From Leptospira soteropolitanensis (GTDB lineage Bacteria; Spirochaetota; Leptospiria; Leptospirales; Leptospiraceae): a stretch of DNA of 64,000 nucleotides. The position numbers were made by a program, and so were the translations under genes. Of this stretch, positions 17,328 to 26,309 are shown in pieces. Within the stretch, counting starts at the first letter, position 1. The number at the start of each line of letters is the position of its first letter. Under the pieces are notes generated by a model, which was not told where the DNA came from, made no database searches, and saw only the letters and a list, made by a program, of their open reading frames with translations. Location of the stretch: the NCBI RefSeq assembly GCF_026151655.1, contig NZ_JAMQPN010000012.1, positions 29,055 to 93,054 of the forward strand, read 5' to 3'.

Positions 17328-18034
17328 TCATTCCGAAACATTCTAACATTTATATTTTTCTCATTTTAATCATTTTTTTTTCCTGTGGTTGGTTCCAACG
17401 TGAGGATGGAGAAAAAGATTCTAAATTAACGTTTTTTGATACACCGAAAAAAGATAAGTTACCGTATTATCGTGGTCGCGATTTGGAAGCCTTCTGGGTG
17501 GATAAAAATCTAGAACCAAATTCTGTAAGAAAGGTAGATCCTTTTGTATTTCAAAACCAACTAGGCCAAAATATAGACGAATCGCATTTTAAAGGAAAAA
17601 TTACGGTCGTATCGTTTTTCTTTGCTAGGTGTCACGGGCTTTGTCCTAGTATTATCCGGAATTTGAAATTTGTTCAGTCCGAAATTGCAAAATCCAAAAA
17701 TATTCAAATAGTTTCTTATTCGGTAACTCCTGATTTGGATACTTCGCCAGAATTAAAAAAATTTGCAGAGGAAAAAGGGATTTATTCTAAATACTGGAAT
17801 TTGTTAACCGGGGATCGTGAAAAAATTTTTGAAGTAGCTCGTAATACTTTTCAGGCAGATACCAACACAACCAACAAAAATCCTACAAAGGACTTTGTTC
17901 ACTCGGAACAAATTTTTTTAATTGATCCGAACTTAAATTTTCGCGGTGTTTATAATGGAAATCGAAGTGAGTCTATAAAAACTATGTTAGACGACATTGA
18001 ATTGTTAGTTGGTGAATTTTCGCTAAATCATTAA
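17324..18034 (+). CDS. SCO1/SenC-family lipoprotein
   Basis: The 236-residue product has a lipoprotein leader ending IIFFSCGW and a thioredoxin-like SCO domain. The copper/thiol site CHGLC (C103, C107; family pattern CxxxC) and the distal histidine in DFVHSEQIFLID (H193) are present, so the metal site is complete. SCO proteins deliver copper to the CuA centre of cytochrome c oxidase or act as thiol reductases on the outside of the inner membrane. Start ATG overlaps the stop of the YwqK-like gene. No oxidase subunit is in the window. Confidence 0.88.
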   Translation: MIIPKHSNIYIFLILIIFFSCGWFQREDGEKDSKLTFFDTPKKDKLPYYRGRDLEAFWVDKNLEPNSVRKVDPFVFQNQLGQNIDESHFKGKITVVSFFFARCHGLCPSIIRNLKFVQSEIAKSKNIQIVSYSVTPDLDTSPELKKFAEEKGIYSKYWNLLTGDREKIFEVARNTFQADTNTTNKNPTKDFVHSEQIFLIDPNLNFRGVYNGNRSESIKTMLDDIELLVGEFSLNH

Positions 18035-18133
18035 CGAATTTCTGGATGGGTTTTTTGGATTCAACTAAAAAAAGGCTGACTTCGAATTCCTCTTCTGGAA
18101 AACTCAAACTTCTGTTTTAGGAGGTGTTTCTTT

Positions 18134-19963
18134 GTGAAAAAAAATAAAAAAGAAAGTTTAGTCCCTCCTTCGACCGTAGATTGTATGGATTATAAACAGG
18201 AGCTTATTCTAAAACAAATGGAATCTCTTGGGAAACTCGGGCATTGGGAGGTTGATTTTGTTCATCAAACTTTACATTGGTCTGAGGGAGTTTTTCATAT
18301 ATTAGAATTGGATTCATCTTCAATGCCTGTGAATCTGGAGACTGGTTATTTATTTGTTCATCCTGAGGACAGAGAGCTTGCCACCTCACATATGAAAGAA
18401 GTTTTGGAAAAAGGAATTAGCTACGATTTAGAATGTAGGCTCATTACCACAACAGGAAAAGTCAAATTTGTTCATTCCCGCGCAGAAGTAGTTCGAAATG
18501 ATAAAAATGAACCCGAACAAATTGTAGGAATTTTTCAAGATGTCACCGAACAAAGAGATGCGTATCAAAAATTGAAACTGCAAGAGTCAAGATTAAGTAC
18601 CATTCTCCAATCGGAACCTGAATGTGTGAAGGTCGTTTCGCCGGATGGAATTTTGATCGAAATGAATCCAGCTGGTTTAGAAATGATAGAAGTAGATCAT
18701 CCTGAAGATGCGATTGGCCAAAAAATTGAATCACTTATTTTTCCCGCAGATTTAAAATTTTATAGGACAATACACCAAAATGCGTTAAAAGGAATCAAAT
18801 CCAGTGCACGTTTTCGTATCATTGGAATGAGGGGAACTCAACGTTGGATGGAGAGCACAGCAGTTCCACTAACCAACCAAATTGGTGAAATCAGTTCGGT
18901 CCTTAGTGTAACTCGCGATATTTCTGAAAAGGTCATAAATGAAGAAAAACTGATACGGATCAAACGTAACCAAGAAGCTTTAATTAATGGGACTTCCGAC
19001 TTGATTTGGTCAATTGATAATAACTTTTGTTTGGTGGCTGCCAATAGGTCTTTTCTAAACTTACTTAGTTTTTTGCAGAATGCTACTGCAAAAGAAGGAG
19101 ACTCCGTACTTGTTAAATCTGCAGGTGAAGGTTTTTATCTCAAGTGGAAAAGATATTATGAAAGAGGACTAGCTGGTGAATCTTTTACCAGCTACGAAAA
19201 TTTTATAAGTCCCATCACCAATTTAGAAGAGCATAGAGAGGTTTATTTTAACCCAATCCATAATGCAGAGGGTCAAATCACTGGCCTTGCTTGTTTTTCA
19301 AAAGACATTAGCGATTTAATGGCAAAAAGAATGGAACTTGTTGCCAGTGAAAAAAGATATCGGGCTCTAGTAGAAAATGGAGTTGATGTAATCGCTATTT
19401 TAACCGCAGAAGGAAAAGCAAAATATGTTTCTCCCTCTGTTACCAAAGTATTAGGATATTCGGAAGCAGATGTTATGCATATGAATATATTCGATTATTT
19501 GCATCCCGATGACATTCCAAACATAAGAAAACGATTGGAAGAAGTTCAGAATATTCCCACTGGAAACACTCTCCCAAGCCATATTTTTAGAATCAAACAT
19601 TCTGATGGTTCTTGGAGATGGGTGGAATCTACAATCACCAATTTAATTGAGGATGAAGCTATTGGCGGCATTGTAGATAATTTTCACGATGTTACAGAAC
19701 GGAAAACTCAAATTGATGCGATCCAAATCCAAAACCAAAAATTAAGAGATATTGCATGGACGCAATCCCATGTTGTCAGAAGTCCCCTAGCAACGATTAT
19801 GGGCATTATTGAACTGATTCGGACAGGTAGTTTGACGAAAGAAGAAGAGTTTAAAACTCTGCAATATTTGCTTGAATCAGCAAACGAATTGGACAAAGTG
19901 ATCGGTACTATTGTGCGAAAGTCACAGGAAGTAATTCCTCCAGAATTTAATTCAAATTCATAA
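18134..19963 (+). CDS. Multi-PAS sensor with kinase dimerisation domain but no ATPase domain
   Basis: The 609-residue cytoplasmic protein contains about four PAS folds (roughly residues 20-130, 150-265, 280-395, 410-525), several ending in the PAC-like phrase FQDVTEQR, SVTRDISEKV or NFHDVTERK. The last 70 residues form a DHp-like helical hairpin with an H-box, AWTQSHVVRSPLATIMGI. The GHKL ATPase domain (N, G1, G2 boxes) that should follow is missing; the protein stops after IVRKSQEVIPPEF. GTG start with AGGAGG nine bases upstream. It might be phosphorylated by a partner kinase, act as a phosphotransfer scaffold, or be a truncated kinase. Confidence 0.82.
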   Translation: MKKNKKESLVPPSTVDCMDYKQELILKQMESLGKLGHWEVDFVHQTLHWSEGVFHILELDSSSMPVNLETGYLFVHPEDRELATSHMKEVLEKGISYDLECRLITTTGKVKFVHSRAEVVRNDKNEPEQIVGIFQDVTEQRDAYQKLKLQESRLSTILQSEPECVKVVSPDGILIEMNPAGLEMIEVDHPEDAIGQKIESLIFPADLKFYRTIHQNALKGIKSSARFRIIGMRGTQRWMESTAVPLTNQIGEISSVLSVTRDISEKVINEEKLIRIKRNQEALINGTSDLIWSIDNNFCLVAANRSFLNLLSFLQNATAKEGDSVLVKSAGEGFYLKWKRYYERGLAGESFTSYENFISPITNLEEHREVYFNPIHNAEGQITGLACFSKDISDLMAKRMELVASEKRYRALVENGVDVIAILTAEGKAKYVSPSVTKVLGYSEADVMHMNIFDYLHPDDIPNIRKRLEEVQNIPTGNTLPSHIFRIKHSDGSWRWVESTITNLIEDEAIGGIVDNFHDVTERKTQIDAIQIQNQKLRDIAWTQSHVVRSPLATIMGIIELIRTGSLTKEEEFKTLQYLLESANELDKVIGTIVRKSQEVIPPEFNSNS

Positions 19964-19993
19964 GGATTTTCACTTGCCATAGAATTTTCTTCT

Positions 19994-20599
19994 GTGTTAA
20001 TTCATGGAACCATGATTCTTTCAACATTCCTATCCGATTTATTTCTTTCCCTTGTTTCGCTCTTTGTAGCGTACCGCTTTGTCGCTAAATCCTCCATTCC
20101 GTCCCGGGCTGCATTGTATGGATTTGGTATCATTGGAATCTCTGCAGGTCTTGGCTCGATCCATTTTCTCGGCATAAATACCCTCGATTCAATTTATCAT
20201 TTTTTCGTTGGTTTGTCCGGTTGTTTGGGAGTGCCACTGCTGGGACTGGCATTTTTTCATTTCACATTTCGATCTCTTTCGGAAAAAACTTTTTTCCTTT
20301 TCATTGCAGTTGCTTTTCTTCTTTACTTAACCTTTTCCTATCTCTACCCGCTGGGAATTTATTCGACAGTAGTTGGTGGAATATCGATGTTAATCATTCT
20401 GATTAGTTCTATCGTTCGATTTCCAAGAAAATCAAATGCAGCGATTATGGGTATTGTAGGATCTGTATTATTTATCGTAGCCGGACTTGTGATTGGTACA
20501 AAGGGATCAACAGGTCCAATACTGAATGTTGATATATTTCATATCTTACTTGCGATTGCCAACTATTGTATCGCTGATGGAATTAAAAAATTAAGCTAG
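19994..20599 (+). CDS. Polytopic membrane protein of unknown function
   Basis: The 201-residue product is almost wholly hydrophobic, with about six to seven predicted membrane helices, and has a short polar C-terminus (ADGIKKLS). I do not recognise the family with certainty. The start may be GTG 19994 or ATG 20012; neither has a clear ribosome-binding site. It sits between the PAS protein and the GAF-GGDEF protein on the same strand, so it may be a membrane partner of this signalling group. Confidence 0.65.
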   Translation: MLIHGTMILSTFLSDLFLSLVSLFVAYRFVAKSSIPSRAALYGFGIIGISAGLGSIHFLGINTLDSIYHFFVGLSGCLGVPLLGLAFFHFTFRSLSEKTFFLFIAVAFLLYLTFSYLYPLGIYSTVVGGISMLIILISSIVRFPRKSNAAIMGIVGSVLFIVAGLVIGTKGSTGPILNVDIFHILLAIANYCIADGIKKLS

Positions 20600-20641
20600 A
20601 TTAATACAGAGGAGTTTGGAATTATCTTTTGTAGGATATCT

Positions 20642-21661
20642 ATGGAAAGCTCCTCTTCTGACTCAACCTTAGAAAAAATACTAAAAATACAAACCGAGCT
20701 AACTGCTGCTAAACCAGATGTTCCTTACTTGTTAGATCGCATCACTCTCCGCGCCAAAGAGATTACTGGTTCTGAGGGTGCTGTTTTCGAACTTGTGGAA
20801 GGTGAAGATTTGGTTTACCGTGCGGCCAGTGGTAAAGCAGAAAACCAAATTGGACTAAGATTACCCATGAAAGGTAGTTTTTCCGGCCTAAGCCTCCAGT
20901 CAAGATCCACGTTGTATTGTGTCGATTCCGAAGAGGATGATCGTGTCAACCGTGAGGCATGTCGTGTTGTTGGCCTTCGGTCTATGATCGTTTTGCCTTT
21001 ATTCTTTGATACAGAAGTATTAGGAGTGTTGAAGGTTTATAGTTCCAAAGTTGGATTTTATTCATCTAATGATACCCATGTGCTAAATATGTTGTCAGGC
21101 ACAATGGCTGCCGTTTTACACAATGCATATCGTTGGGCAGAAAGGGAAAAAAGTTTGCAATCGATGGCCTATCTTGCAAGTCATGATGCACTCACAGGTA
21201 TTTATAACCGATCTGCATTTTACGATTATTTAAGAAAGGGCCTTTTCCAAATCACAAACGATAGCCGGTTTTTAACGATCGCCCTTTTCGATTTGGATGG
21301 ACTGAAAAATGTGAATGATACCTATGGTCATGCCGCGGGAGATTTTTATATTTCTCGGTTTGCTAGTCGCTTTTTGCCTTTTGTCCAAAACCAAGATATA
21401 CTGGCAAGACTAGGAGGAGATGAGTTTGGTTTGATCCTAATACATAATGAACCGAAAAAATCCATTGTCAATCTTCTCGAACATATTAGAACCGCGGTCG
21501 AAGGAGAGATCGAATTTGAGTCTACCAAACTCCAAATCAAAACGAGTATGGGTTTTGCTTTTTATTCAGAAGATGGAGTTGATCCTGAAACTTTAATGGC
21601 CGTTGCCGACAGTAGAATGTATGAAAACAAACGGGCACGTAAAAAAGGAGAAATTTTATAA
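20642..21661 (+). CDS. GAF-GGDEF diguanylate cyclase
   Basis: Residues about 20-165 form a GAF domain (LRSMIVLPLFFDTEVLGVLK) and residues about 175-335 a GGDEF domain. The active-site loop GGDEF is intact at residues 258-262 (ARLGGDEFGLIL), preceded by LFDLDGLKNVNDTYGHAAGD, so the enzyme should make cyclic di-GMP from two GTP. No RxxD inhibitory site is visible just before GGDEF (the bases encode QDILA). The start ATG follows AGGA at six bases. It is probably co-transcribed with the upstream membrane protein. Confidence 0.9.
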   Translation: MESSSSDSTLEKILKIQTELTAAKPDVPYLLDRITLRAKEITGSEGAVFELVEGEDLVYRAASGKAENQIGLRLPMKGSFSGLSLQSRSTLYCVDSEEDDRVNREACRVVGLRSMIVLPLFFDTEVLGVLKVYSSKVGFYSSNDTHVLNMLSGTMAAVLHNAYRWAEREKSLQSMAYLASHDALTGIYNRSAFYDYLRKGLFQITNDSRFLTIALFDLDGLKNVNDTYGHAAGDFYISRFASRFLPFVQNQDILARLGGDEFGLILIHNEPKKSIVNLLEHIRTAVEGEIEFESTKLQIKTSMGFAFYSEDGVDPETLMAVADSRMYENKRARKKGEIL

Positions 21662-21707
21662 CCTCAAAATAAAATCTCTGGATTTAACATTTGTCTAATA
21701 AAGACAG

Positions 21708-22955
21708 ATGAGTTTACGTTCTCCATTATTTTCAGAGTCCCTTCTTCCTAATGGCACCAAATTGCCAAACCGAATTGTTAAAGCAGCAATGGAAGAAAAT
21801 CTTTCCAATCCAAAATTAGAACCAGACAAAGCTCTTTGGAATTTATATGAAACCTGGGCACTCGGTGGAGTTGGGACAATGATCACAGGAAATGTAATGG
21901 TAGACCACAGAGCCATGACAGGACCTGGTGGTGTGGTTCTAGAGGAAGGCACTCCCTTGGAAGGATTTCGCCAATGGTCATCGAAAGCAAAAGTAGCAGG
22001 TGGAAAGATCATCATGCAGATCAACCATCCTGGCAGACAAGTGTTATCCAAGTTAGGTGGAGAGGTTTGGGCTCCTTCTGCAGTGCCGGTCGATATAGGG
22101 AAATTTTCTAAACTCCTTGGCAAACCTAGAGCTATGACAGAATCAGAAATTGATGAAACCATCCAAAGATTTGCAAAAACTTCTCAGTTGGCGGAAGAAT
22201 CTGGATTTGATGGCGTTGAAATTCATGCAGCACATGGATATTTGATCAGTCAATTTTTATCACCTATTGCTAACCGAAGAATTGATAAATGGGGCGGTAG
22301 TTTAGAGAATCGATCGCGGTTTTTGACCGAAGTGATTCAAGTGGTTCGTAAAATAGTAAAACCGAATTTCATTGTTGCTGTAAAACTAAATTCTGCCGAT
22401 TTCCAAAAGGGTGGATTTCAGTTCCAGGATGCGAAAGATGTAATATTCAGATTACAAACGTTAGGTGTTGATTTTATTGAATTATCTGGCGGAAACTATG
22501 AAGCTCCTGCTATGCAAGGAGAATCTCGTGATGGTTCTACCATTTCCAGAGAGGCATATTTTCTGGAGTTCGCCAGTGAAGTTTCAAAAACAGCAACGGT
22601 TCCTATTTTAGTTACAGGTGGAATTCGTAGGAAACAAATTGCAGAATCGGTTTTGGAATCTGGCGTTCCTTTAGTGGGTATGGCTACTGCTCTTGCCCTC
22701 AATCCCAATCTTCCCAATGACTGGAAAGAAGAGGAGAAAGAAAAAATTCCAGTTTTGCCAGAACCAAACTGGAAATCGAAAACATTAAAAGGTTTGGCCA
22801 ATATGGCTATGGTTCGTTACCAATTGAATCGATTGTCAGAAAATAAAAAACCTCAAATTAAGGTATCACCTATCCTGCGTCTTTTGATGGATCAAATTCG
22901 TTTGGCTCGTTTGACTAAACGATACCAAAAATGGATTCGAAACCACTCTCGTTAA
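21708..22955 (+). CDS. NADH:flavin oxidoreductase / Old Yellow Enzyme family
   Basis: The 415-residue product has the FMN-binding TIM barrel of the family. Seen are [36 protein letters not shown] with [17 protein letters not shown], and [13 protein letters not shown] for the phosphate site. These enzymes reduce activated C=C bonds with NAD(P)H. The C-terminus has a helical extension (about residues 350-415) rich in K and R. The gene shares its TTAA stop with the convergent acr3 gene (four-base overlap). Confidence 0.88.
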   Translation: MSLRSPLFSESLLPNGTKLPNRIVKAAMEENLSNPKLEPDKALWNLYETWALGGVGTMITGNVMVDHRAMTGPGGVVLEEGTPLEGFRQWSSKAKVAGGKIIMQINHPGRQVLSKLGGEVWAPSAVPVDIGKFSKLLGKPRAMTESEIDETIQRFAKTSQLAEESGFDGVEIHAAHGYLISQFLSPIANRRIDKWGGSLENRSRFLTEVIQVVRKIVKPNFIVAVKLNSADFQKGGFQFQDAKDVIFRLQTLGVDFIELSGGNYEAPAMQGESRDGSTISREAYFLEFASEVSKTATVPILVTGGIRRKQIAESVLESGVPLVGMATALALNPNLPNDWKEEEKEKIPVLPEPNWKSKTLKGLANMAMVRYQLNRLSENKKPQIKVSPILRLLMDQIRLARLTKRYQKWIRNHSR

Positions 22956-23998
22956 GAAAGTTTGCCATTTCTCTTATAAAATTTTTCACGAAACCCAATG
23001 GCAAATTTAACAAGTAAAATGAGAGCAGGCACTTCAATGAGAGGACCGATCACTCCTACAAAAGCAGCCCCACTCTGGATTCCAAAAACACCAATGGCTA
23101 CTGCGATTGCCAATTCAAAGTTATTCCCAGTTGCTGTAAAACTAACAGCCGCATTTTTAGAGTAATCTACCCCTAATTTGTACCCGATCCAAAGACTTAG
23201 AAAAAACATAATTCCAAAATATAAAAGAAGAGGGATTGCCACTCGAATCACATCATCACTTAACTCAAATATCATTTCACCTTTCAAACTGAACATTATA
23301 ACAATGGTAAATAATAGTGCTATAAGTGCTAAGGGTGAAATTTTTGGAAGAAACTTAGATTCATAGAAATCTTTTGTTCCCCATCTTTCAAATCCATATC
23401 TGGAAAGGAACCCAAGAAAAAATGGAATTCCTAAATAGATGCCCACAGTTTCCGCAATATCTGAAATCTGAATTGAGACTTCCGATCCAACCAAACCAAA
23501 ATAAGGTGGGAAAATGGTTATGAATAAATAAGCATAAAAACTATAAAAGAAAACTTGAAATATACTATTTAAAGCAACTAAGGCAGCTCCATATTCTCGG
23601 TCTCCCTCTGCTAAATCATTCCAAACAATCACCATTGCAATACAACGTGCAAGGCCAATCAAAATCAATCCGGTCCTATATTCTGGTTCATTTCCTAGAA
23701 AAACGATAGCCAAAAAAAACATTAATATTGGTCCTATGACCCAGTTTAGCAAAAGAGAAATACTTAATAGTTTTCCATCTTTAAACACTTTTCCCATATC
23801 TCTATATTTAACTTTAGCTAATGGGGGATACATCATAAGGATTAAACCAATTGCCAAAGGGATATTGGTCGTTCCAATCGAAAGAGTAGAAAATTTGGAA
23901 ACAACAGAAGGACAAAATTTTCCGATCAGTAAACCGATGATCATTGCTCCAAAGATCCAAAGGGTAAGGAATCTATCTAAAAAAGATAACGCTTTCAC
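22952..23998 (-). CDS. acr3: ACR3-family arsenite efflux transporter
   Basis: The 348-residue protein has ten hydrophobic segments and ACR3 signatures: [15 protein letters not shown] at the start, [20 protein letters not shown] with the conserved Cys of TM4, [10 protein letters not shown], and [19 protein letters not shown] near the end. It exports As(III) (and perhaps Sb(III)). Translation starts at GTG 23998 directly after the stop codon of the DUF6428 gene, so it depends on the ars transcript. It is the last gene of the arR-C-DUF6428-acr3 operon. Confidence 0.93.
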   Translation of the reverse strand: MKALSFLDRFLTLWIFGAMIIGLLIGKFCPSVVSKFSTLSIGTTNIPLAIGLILMMYPPLAKVKYRDMGKVFKDGKLLSISLLLNWVIGPILMFFLAIVFLGNEPEYRTGLILIGLARCIAMVIVWNDLAEGDREYGAALVALNSIFQVFFYSFYAYLFITIFPPYFGLVGSEVSIQISDIAETVGIYLGIPFFLGFLSRYGFERWGTKDFYESKFLPKISPLALIALLFTIVIMFSLKGEMIFELSDDVIRVAIPLLLYFGIMFFLSLWIGYKLGVDYSKNAAVSFTATGNNFELAIAVAIGVFGIQSGAAFVGVIGPLIEVPALILLVKFAIGFREKFYKRNGKLS

Positions 23999-24535
23999 CT
24001 AACAACATCCTACTTGTTCATTTGTGTTTACTGTTCTATTAGTGGAACAACAAGACGTATTTGATTTTTCTAATTTTGGAAAGCTAACAGCATCTTTGGG
24101 GATACCGCAACTAGACGATGCTTTGCATTCCGTTTTCCCATCTTGTAATTGAATGAGAACTGCATTTTTCATTGGAATCATCTCCGATACAAAGTATTGC
24201 CGCATTGCCAATTTTTGATTTCCAAATTCAATGCGTAAAATTGCATTTGAAGGTATCTCCATTACATTCATTACTTTTTTGATAATTGAATTCACCTTAG
24301 AAAATGTCATCGATTCAGTATTTTTTTCAATGGTAGGTTCTAATACTTGCAAAATAATTTCAGTCCAAAAATCAGAATTACCACCACAATCTACCGATTG
24401 AATCTTTGCTAATTTGAACTCTGTAATATGATAATTTGGAAATATCGTTTGTCTATCCCCGTATTGAAAATGTAAATGAAATTCAGGATATAAATCTAAG
24501 TTGGTTTGAAAATCTTTCCATGTTAGCGTGTTCAT
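23999..24535 (-). CDS. DUF6428 family protein of the ars operon
   Basis: The 178-residue product begins TWKDFQTNLDLYPEFHLHFQ and has the ending AMRQYFVSEMIPMKNAV, then a Cys-rich tail (ECKASSSCG, TSCCSTN, QVGCC). I recognise this as the small protein called DUF6428, found next to arsC/arsR in several phyla. Its function is unknown; the tail could bind arsenite or another soft metal. It lies between arsC and acr3, with no gap to acr3. Confidence 0.7.
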   Translation of the reverse strand: MNTLTWKDFQTNLDLYPEFHLHFQYGDRQTIFPNYHITEFKLAKIQSVDCGGNSDFWTEIILQVLEPTIEKNTESMTFSKVNSIIKKVMNVMEIPSNAILRIEFGNQKLAMRQYFVSEMIPMKNAVLIQLQDGKTECKASSSCGIPKDAVSFPKLEKSNTSCCSTNRTVNTNEQVGCC

Positions 24536-24545
24536 TTTTTTTCTC

Positions 24546-24968
24546 CTATAATTCTTGGTTTACAAAGTTTTCGCAATATTTGCGAATTTCTTCCCTTGTG
24601 TTTGCAAAAGCGGCCTTCACTTCTTCTTCGGTGCCTAACAATTTGGAAGGATCAGAGAAATTGTGGTGAAATCTTTTCGCATCACTTGGAAAATACGGAC
24701 AATTTTCTTTTGCGTGGTCACATACAGTGATGAGAAAATCAAAAGGAATGTCTTTGTATTCGTTGATATGATTGGAAGTATGATTCGATATATCAATTCC
24801 TATATCTTTCATTGTGGCAATGGCTTTAGGATTGACTCCGTGGGTTTCTATCCCTGCGCTATAAACATTGGCTTTGTCTTTTGCATAAAACCGCATCCAA
24901 CCTTCGGCCATTTGGCTTCTGCAACTATTCCCTGTACAAAGGATTAATATATTTTTAGTTTTACTCAC
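24546..24968 (-). CDS. arsC: Thioredoxin-coupled arsenate reductase
   Basis: The 140-residue enzyme has the low-molecular-weight phosphatase loop CTGNSCRS (C11, R17) and the redox pair C83 and C90 in TVCDHAKENCPYF. This three-cysteine relay is that of the thioredoxin-linked ArsC class (S. aureus pI258 type): As(V) is bound at C11 and reduced to As(III) with electrons passed through C83 and C90. The gene overlaps arsR by eight bases. Confidence 0.95.
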   Translation of the reverse strand: MSKTKNILILCTGNSCRSQMAEGWMRFYAKDKANVYSAGIETHGVNPKAIATMKDIGIDISNHTSNHINEYKDIPFDFLITVCDHAKENCPYFPSDAKRFHHNFSDPSKLLGTEEEVKAAFANTREEIRKYCENFVNQEL

Positions 24969-25308
24969 AACAGCTTCCTTTTTGTTTATTTTGATATGTT
25001 TGGATTGATTGGATATGCTCTGAAAGTTCCTGATAGGCCTTCGACAGATTTTCCCAATGAACGCAGTAACAAGAGGAGGTGCCTTCCACTTCCCCTTTCA
25101 CGAGTCCACCTTCTTTTAACTCCTTCAAATGTTGCGATATAGTTGATTGTGCCAATGGCAGGATTTCAACGATCTCTCCACAAACGCATGTTTGTCGGTT
25201 GGCCAATACTTCTAATATCGCAAGTCTTGCCGGATGGGAGAGAAGTTTGGCAAATGAGGCAATCTTTTGGATATTTTCTGGGAATTCTGTTTTTTTGTTA
25301 AGAGCCAT
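24961..25308 (-). CDS. arsR: ArsR/SmtB-family arsenic-responsive repressor
   Basis: The winged-helix protein (115 residues from ATG 25308) has HPARLAILEVLANRQ and the recognition helix LAQSTISQHLKELKEGGLV. The As(III) site CVC (C41, C43, in QTCVCGE) is in helix alpha-3, as in type-1 ArsR; extra cysteines occur at the end (SSCYCVHW, GSCCE). A TTG at 25353 could extend it by 15 residues but would place the operator in the coding region, so ATG 25308 is preferred. It should release DNA when arsenite binds, opening the operon. Confidence 0.9.
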   Translation of the reverse strand: MALNKKTEFPENIQKIASFAKLLSHPARLAILEVLANRQTCVCGEIVEILPLAQSTISQHLKELKEGGLVKGEVEGTSSCYCVHWENLSKAYQELSEHIQSIQTYQNKQKGSCCE

Positions 25309-25313
25309 AGTAT

Positions 25314-25329
25314 ATCGTAAATATACGAT
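25314..25329. promoter_or_regulatory. Palindromic ArsR operator
   Basis: ATCGTA-aata-TACGAT is a perfect 6+6 palindrome six bases upstream of the arsR ATG. Its size and place fit an autoregulatory ArsR box. A TTGACG that could be a -35 element lies at 25353-25348 on the minus strand. No Shine-Dalgarno fits between palindrome and ATG, so the arsR mRNA may be leaderless. Confidence 0.65.
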
Positions 25330-25394
25330 TAATAAATCCTTAGTTGCCGTCAAGGGAAAATTCCAACTTATTCAGGATGGTTATGGTATTTGGG

Positions 25395-25422
25395 AAAAAG
25401 CTTCCCTGGAAATTCCAGGGAG
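25395..25422 (-). terminator. Rho-independent terminator of the DUF445-epimerase-exported-protein operon
   Basis: On the minus strand the stem CTCCCTGG / CCAGGGAA (core 7 perfect pairs, loop AATTT) is followed by GCTTTTT. It lies about 50 bases after the stop codon at 25471 and upstream of arsR. Confidence 0.75.
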
Positions 25423-25470
25423 TTTCTAAGGGAATTCAAATATGTTTTCGGAAAATAACAGGGCGTTTTC

Positions 25471-26283
25471 TTATAATCCCGAGCTATCGGGAATGACCAC
25501 TGGTTCATCCGAAGTGGGAGTCTCCGGTTTGACATCAGCAGGTGTGTATCCGTTATCATTTTGTGATGGTTTGGTTCGGTTATCCCATTCGGCAGGATTT
25601 GGTTTTTTGTTTCCTTCCACAGAGAACAACCAACCATCTTCTTTCGAGTTTTTTGTTCCTTGCTCGTGAGGATATGAATCGATAGGTCTAATTGTAATAG
25701 ATACGTATTGAATGATTCTTTCGTCTTTGACGGGATCCAAATAAGACAAGCTGTCATTACGCCATCTGTTTTTTGTGCGAGTTTCTCGGCGGAAACTTTT
25801 CATCACTAAATCAAGATCTTTGGAATACTTTGCAAACTGAGCCCTGGTCGTTTTTGCCTGAATTACATAGTACAATCCACCTTTTCTATGAAATAAAAAG
25901 CGATTGGAAACAAGTTGTTTTTGCTCTGTATAGTGTAACACAACAAAGACAGATTCATCAAATCCGGCTACTTCATTCTCCAACATTTTTTCACGAACCA
26001 ACTTTAAGTCGGGATATTTTGTCAAAAACGTATCTACAGTTTCTTCAATAAACCGATCGATATCGTAATCTTTGGTGCGACGAGCTACATCAATTTGCAA
26101 AATAGCTTCCCGGTTCGTTTTGGATAACTGGATGCGAACCGTATCGGGATAACGCAAAACAGACTTTGCCCAACCCCTAGGATACTCAAACGCAAAACTT
26201 AAGGAATCTTCGATCCATGTTGCGGCATCCAATTGAGAAAGAGTAAGACATAATAAAACAAGTAGGCAAAGTCGCTTTTTCAT
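25471..26283 (-). CDS. Exported protein of unknown function
   Basis: From ATG 26283 the product starts MKKRLCLLVLLCLTLSQLDA, a clear signal peptide, and has a body similar in style to PsbP/DcrB-like folds (SLSFAFEYPRGWAKSVL, then a strand-rich domain to about residue 160). The C-terminus is a long polar, proline-rich tail (KPNPAEWDNRTKPSQ). An upstream ATG at 26313 overlaps the stop of the epimerase gene (ATGA) and would add ten residues; coupling favours it, the signal peptide favours 26283. Function unknown. Confidence 0.65.
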   Translation of the reverse strand: MKKRLCLLVLLCLTLSQLDAATWIEDSLSFAFEYPRGWAKSVLRYPDTVRIQLSKTNREAILQIDVARRTKDYDIDRFIEETVDTFLTKYPDLKLVREKMLENEVAGFDESVFVVLHYTEQKQLVSNRFLFHRKGGLYYVIQAKTTRAQFAKYSKDLDLVMKSFRRETRTKNRWRNDSLSYLDPVKDERIIQYVSITIRPIDSYPHEQGTKNSKEDGWLFSVEGNKKPNPAEWDNRTKPSQNDNGYTPADVKPETPTSDEPVVIPDSSGL

Positions 26284-26309
26284 ACTTAGAATATCGGCCC
26301 CGAGTACCT

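Noticed and set aside
25368..25757. 129-codon minus frame overlapping the exported-protein gene
   Set aside because: It lies in another frame of the exported-protein gene and of the terminator region; no family features.
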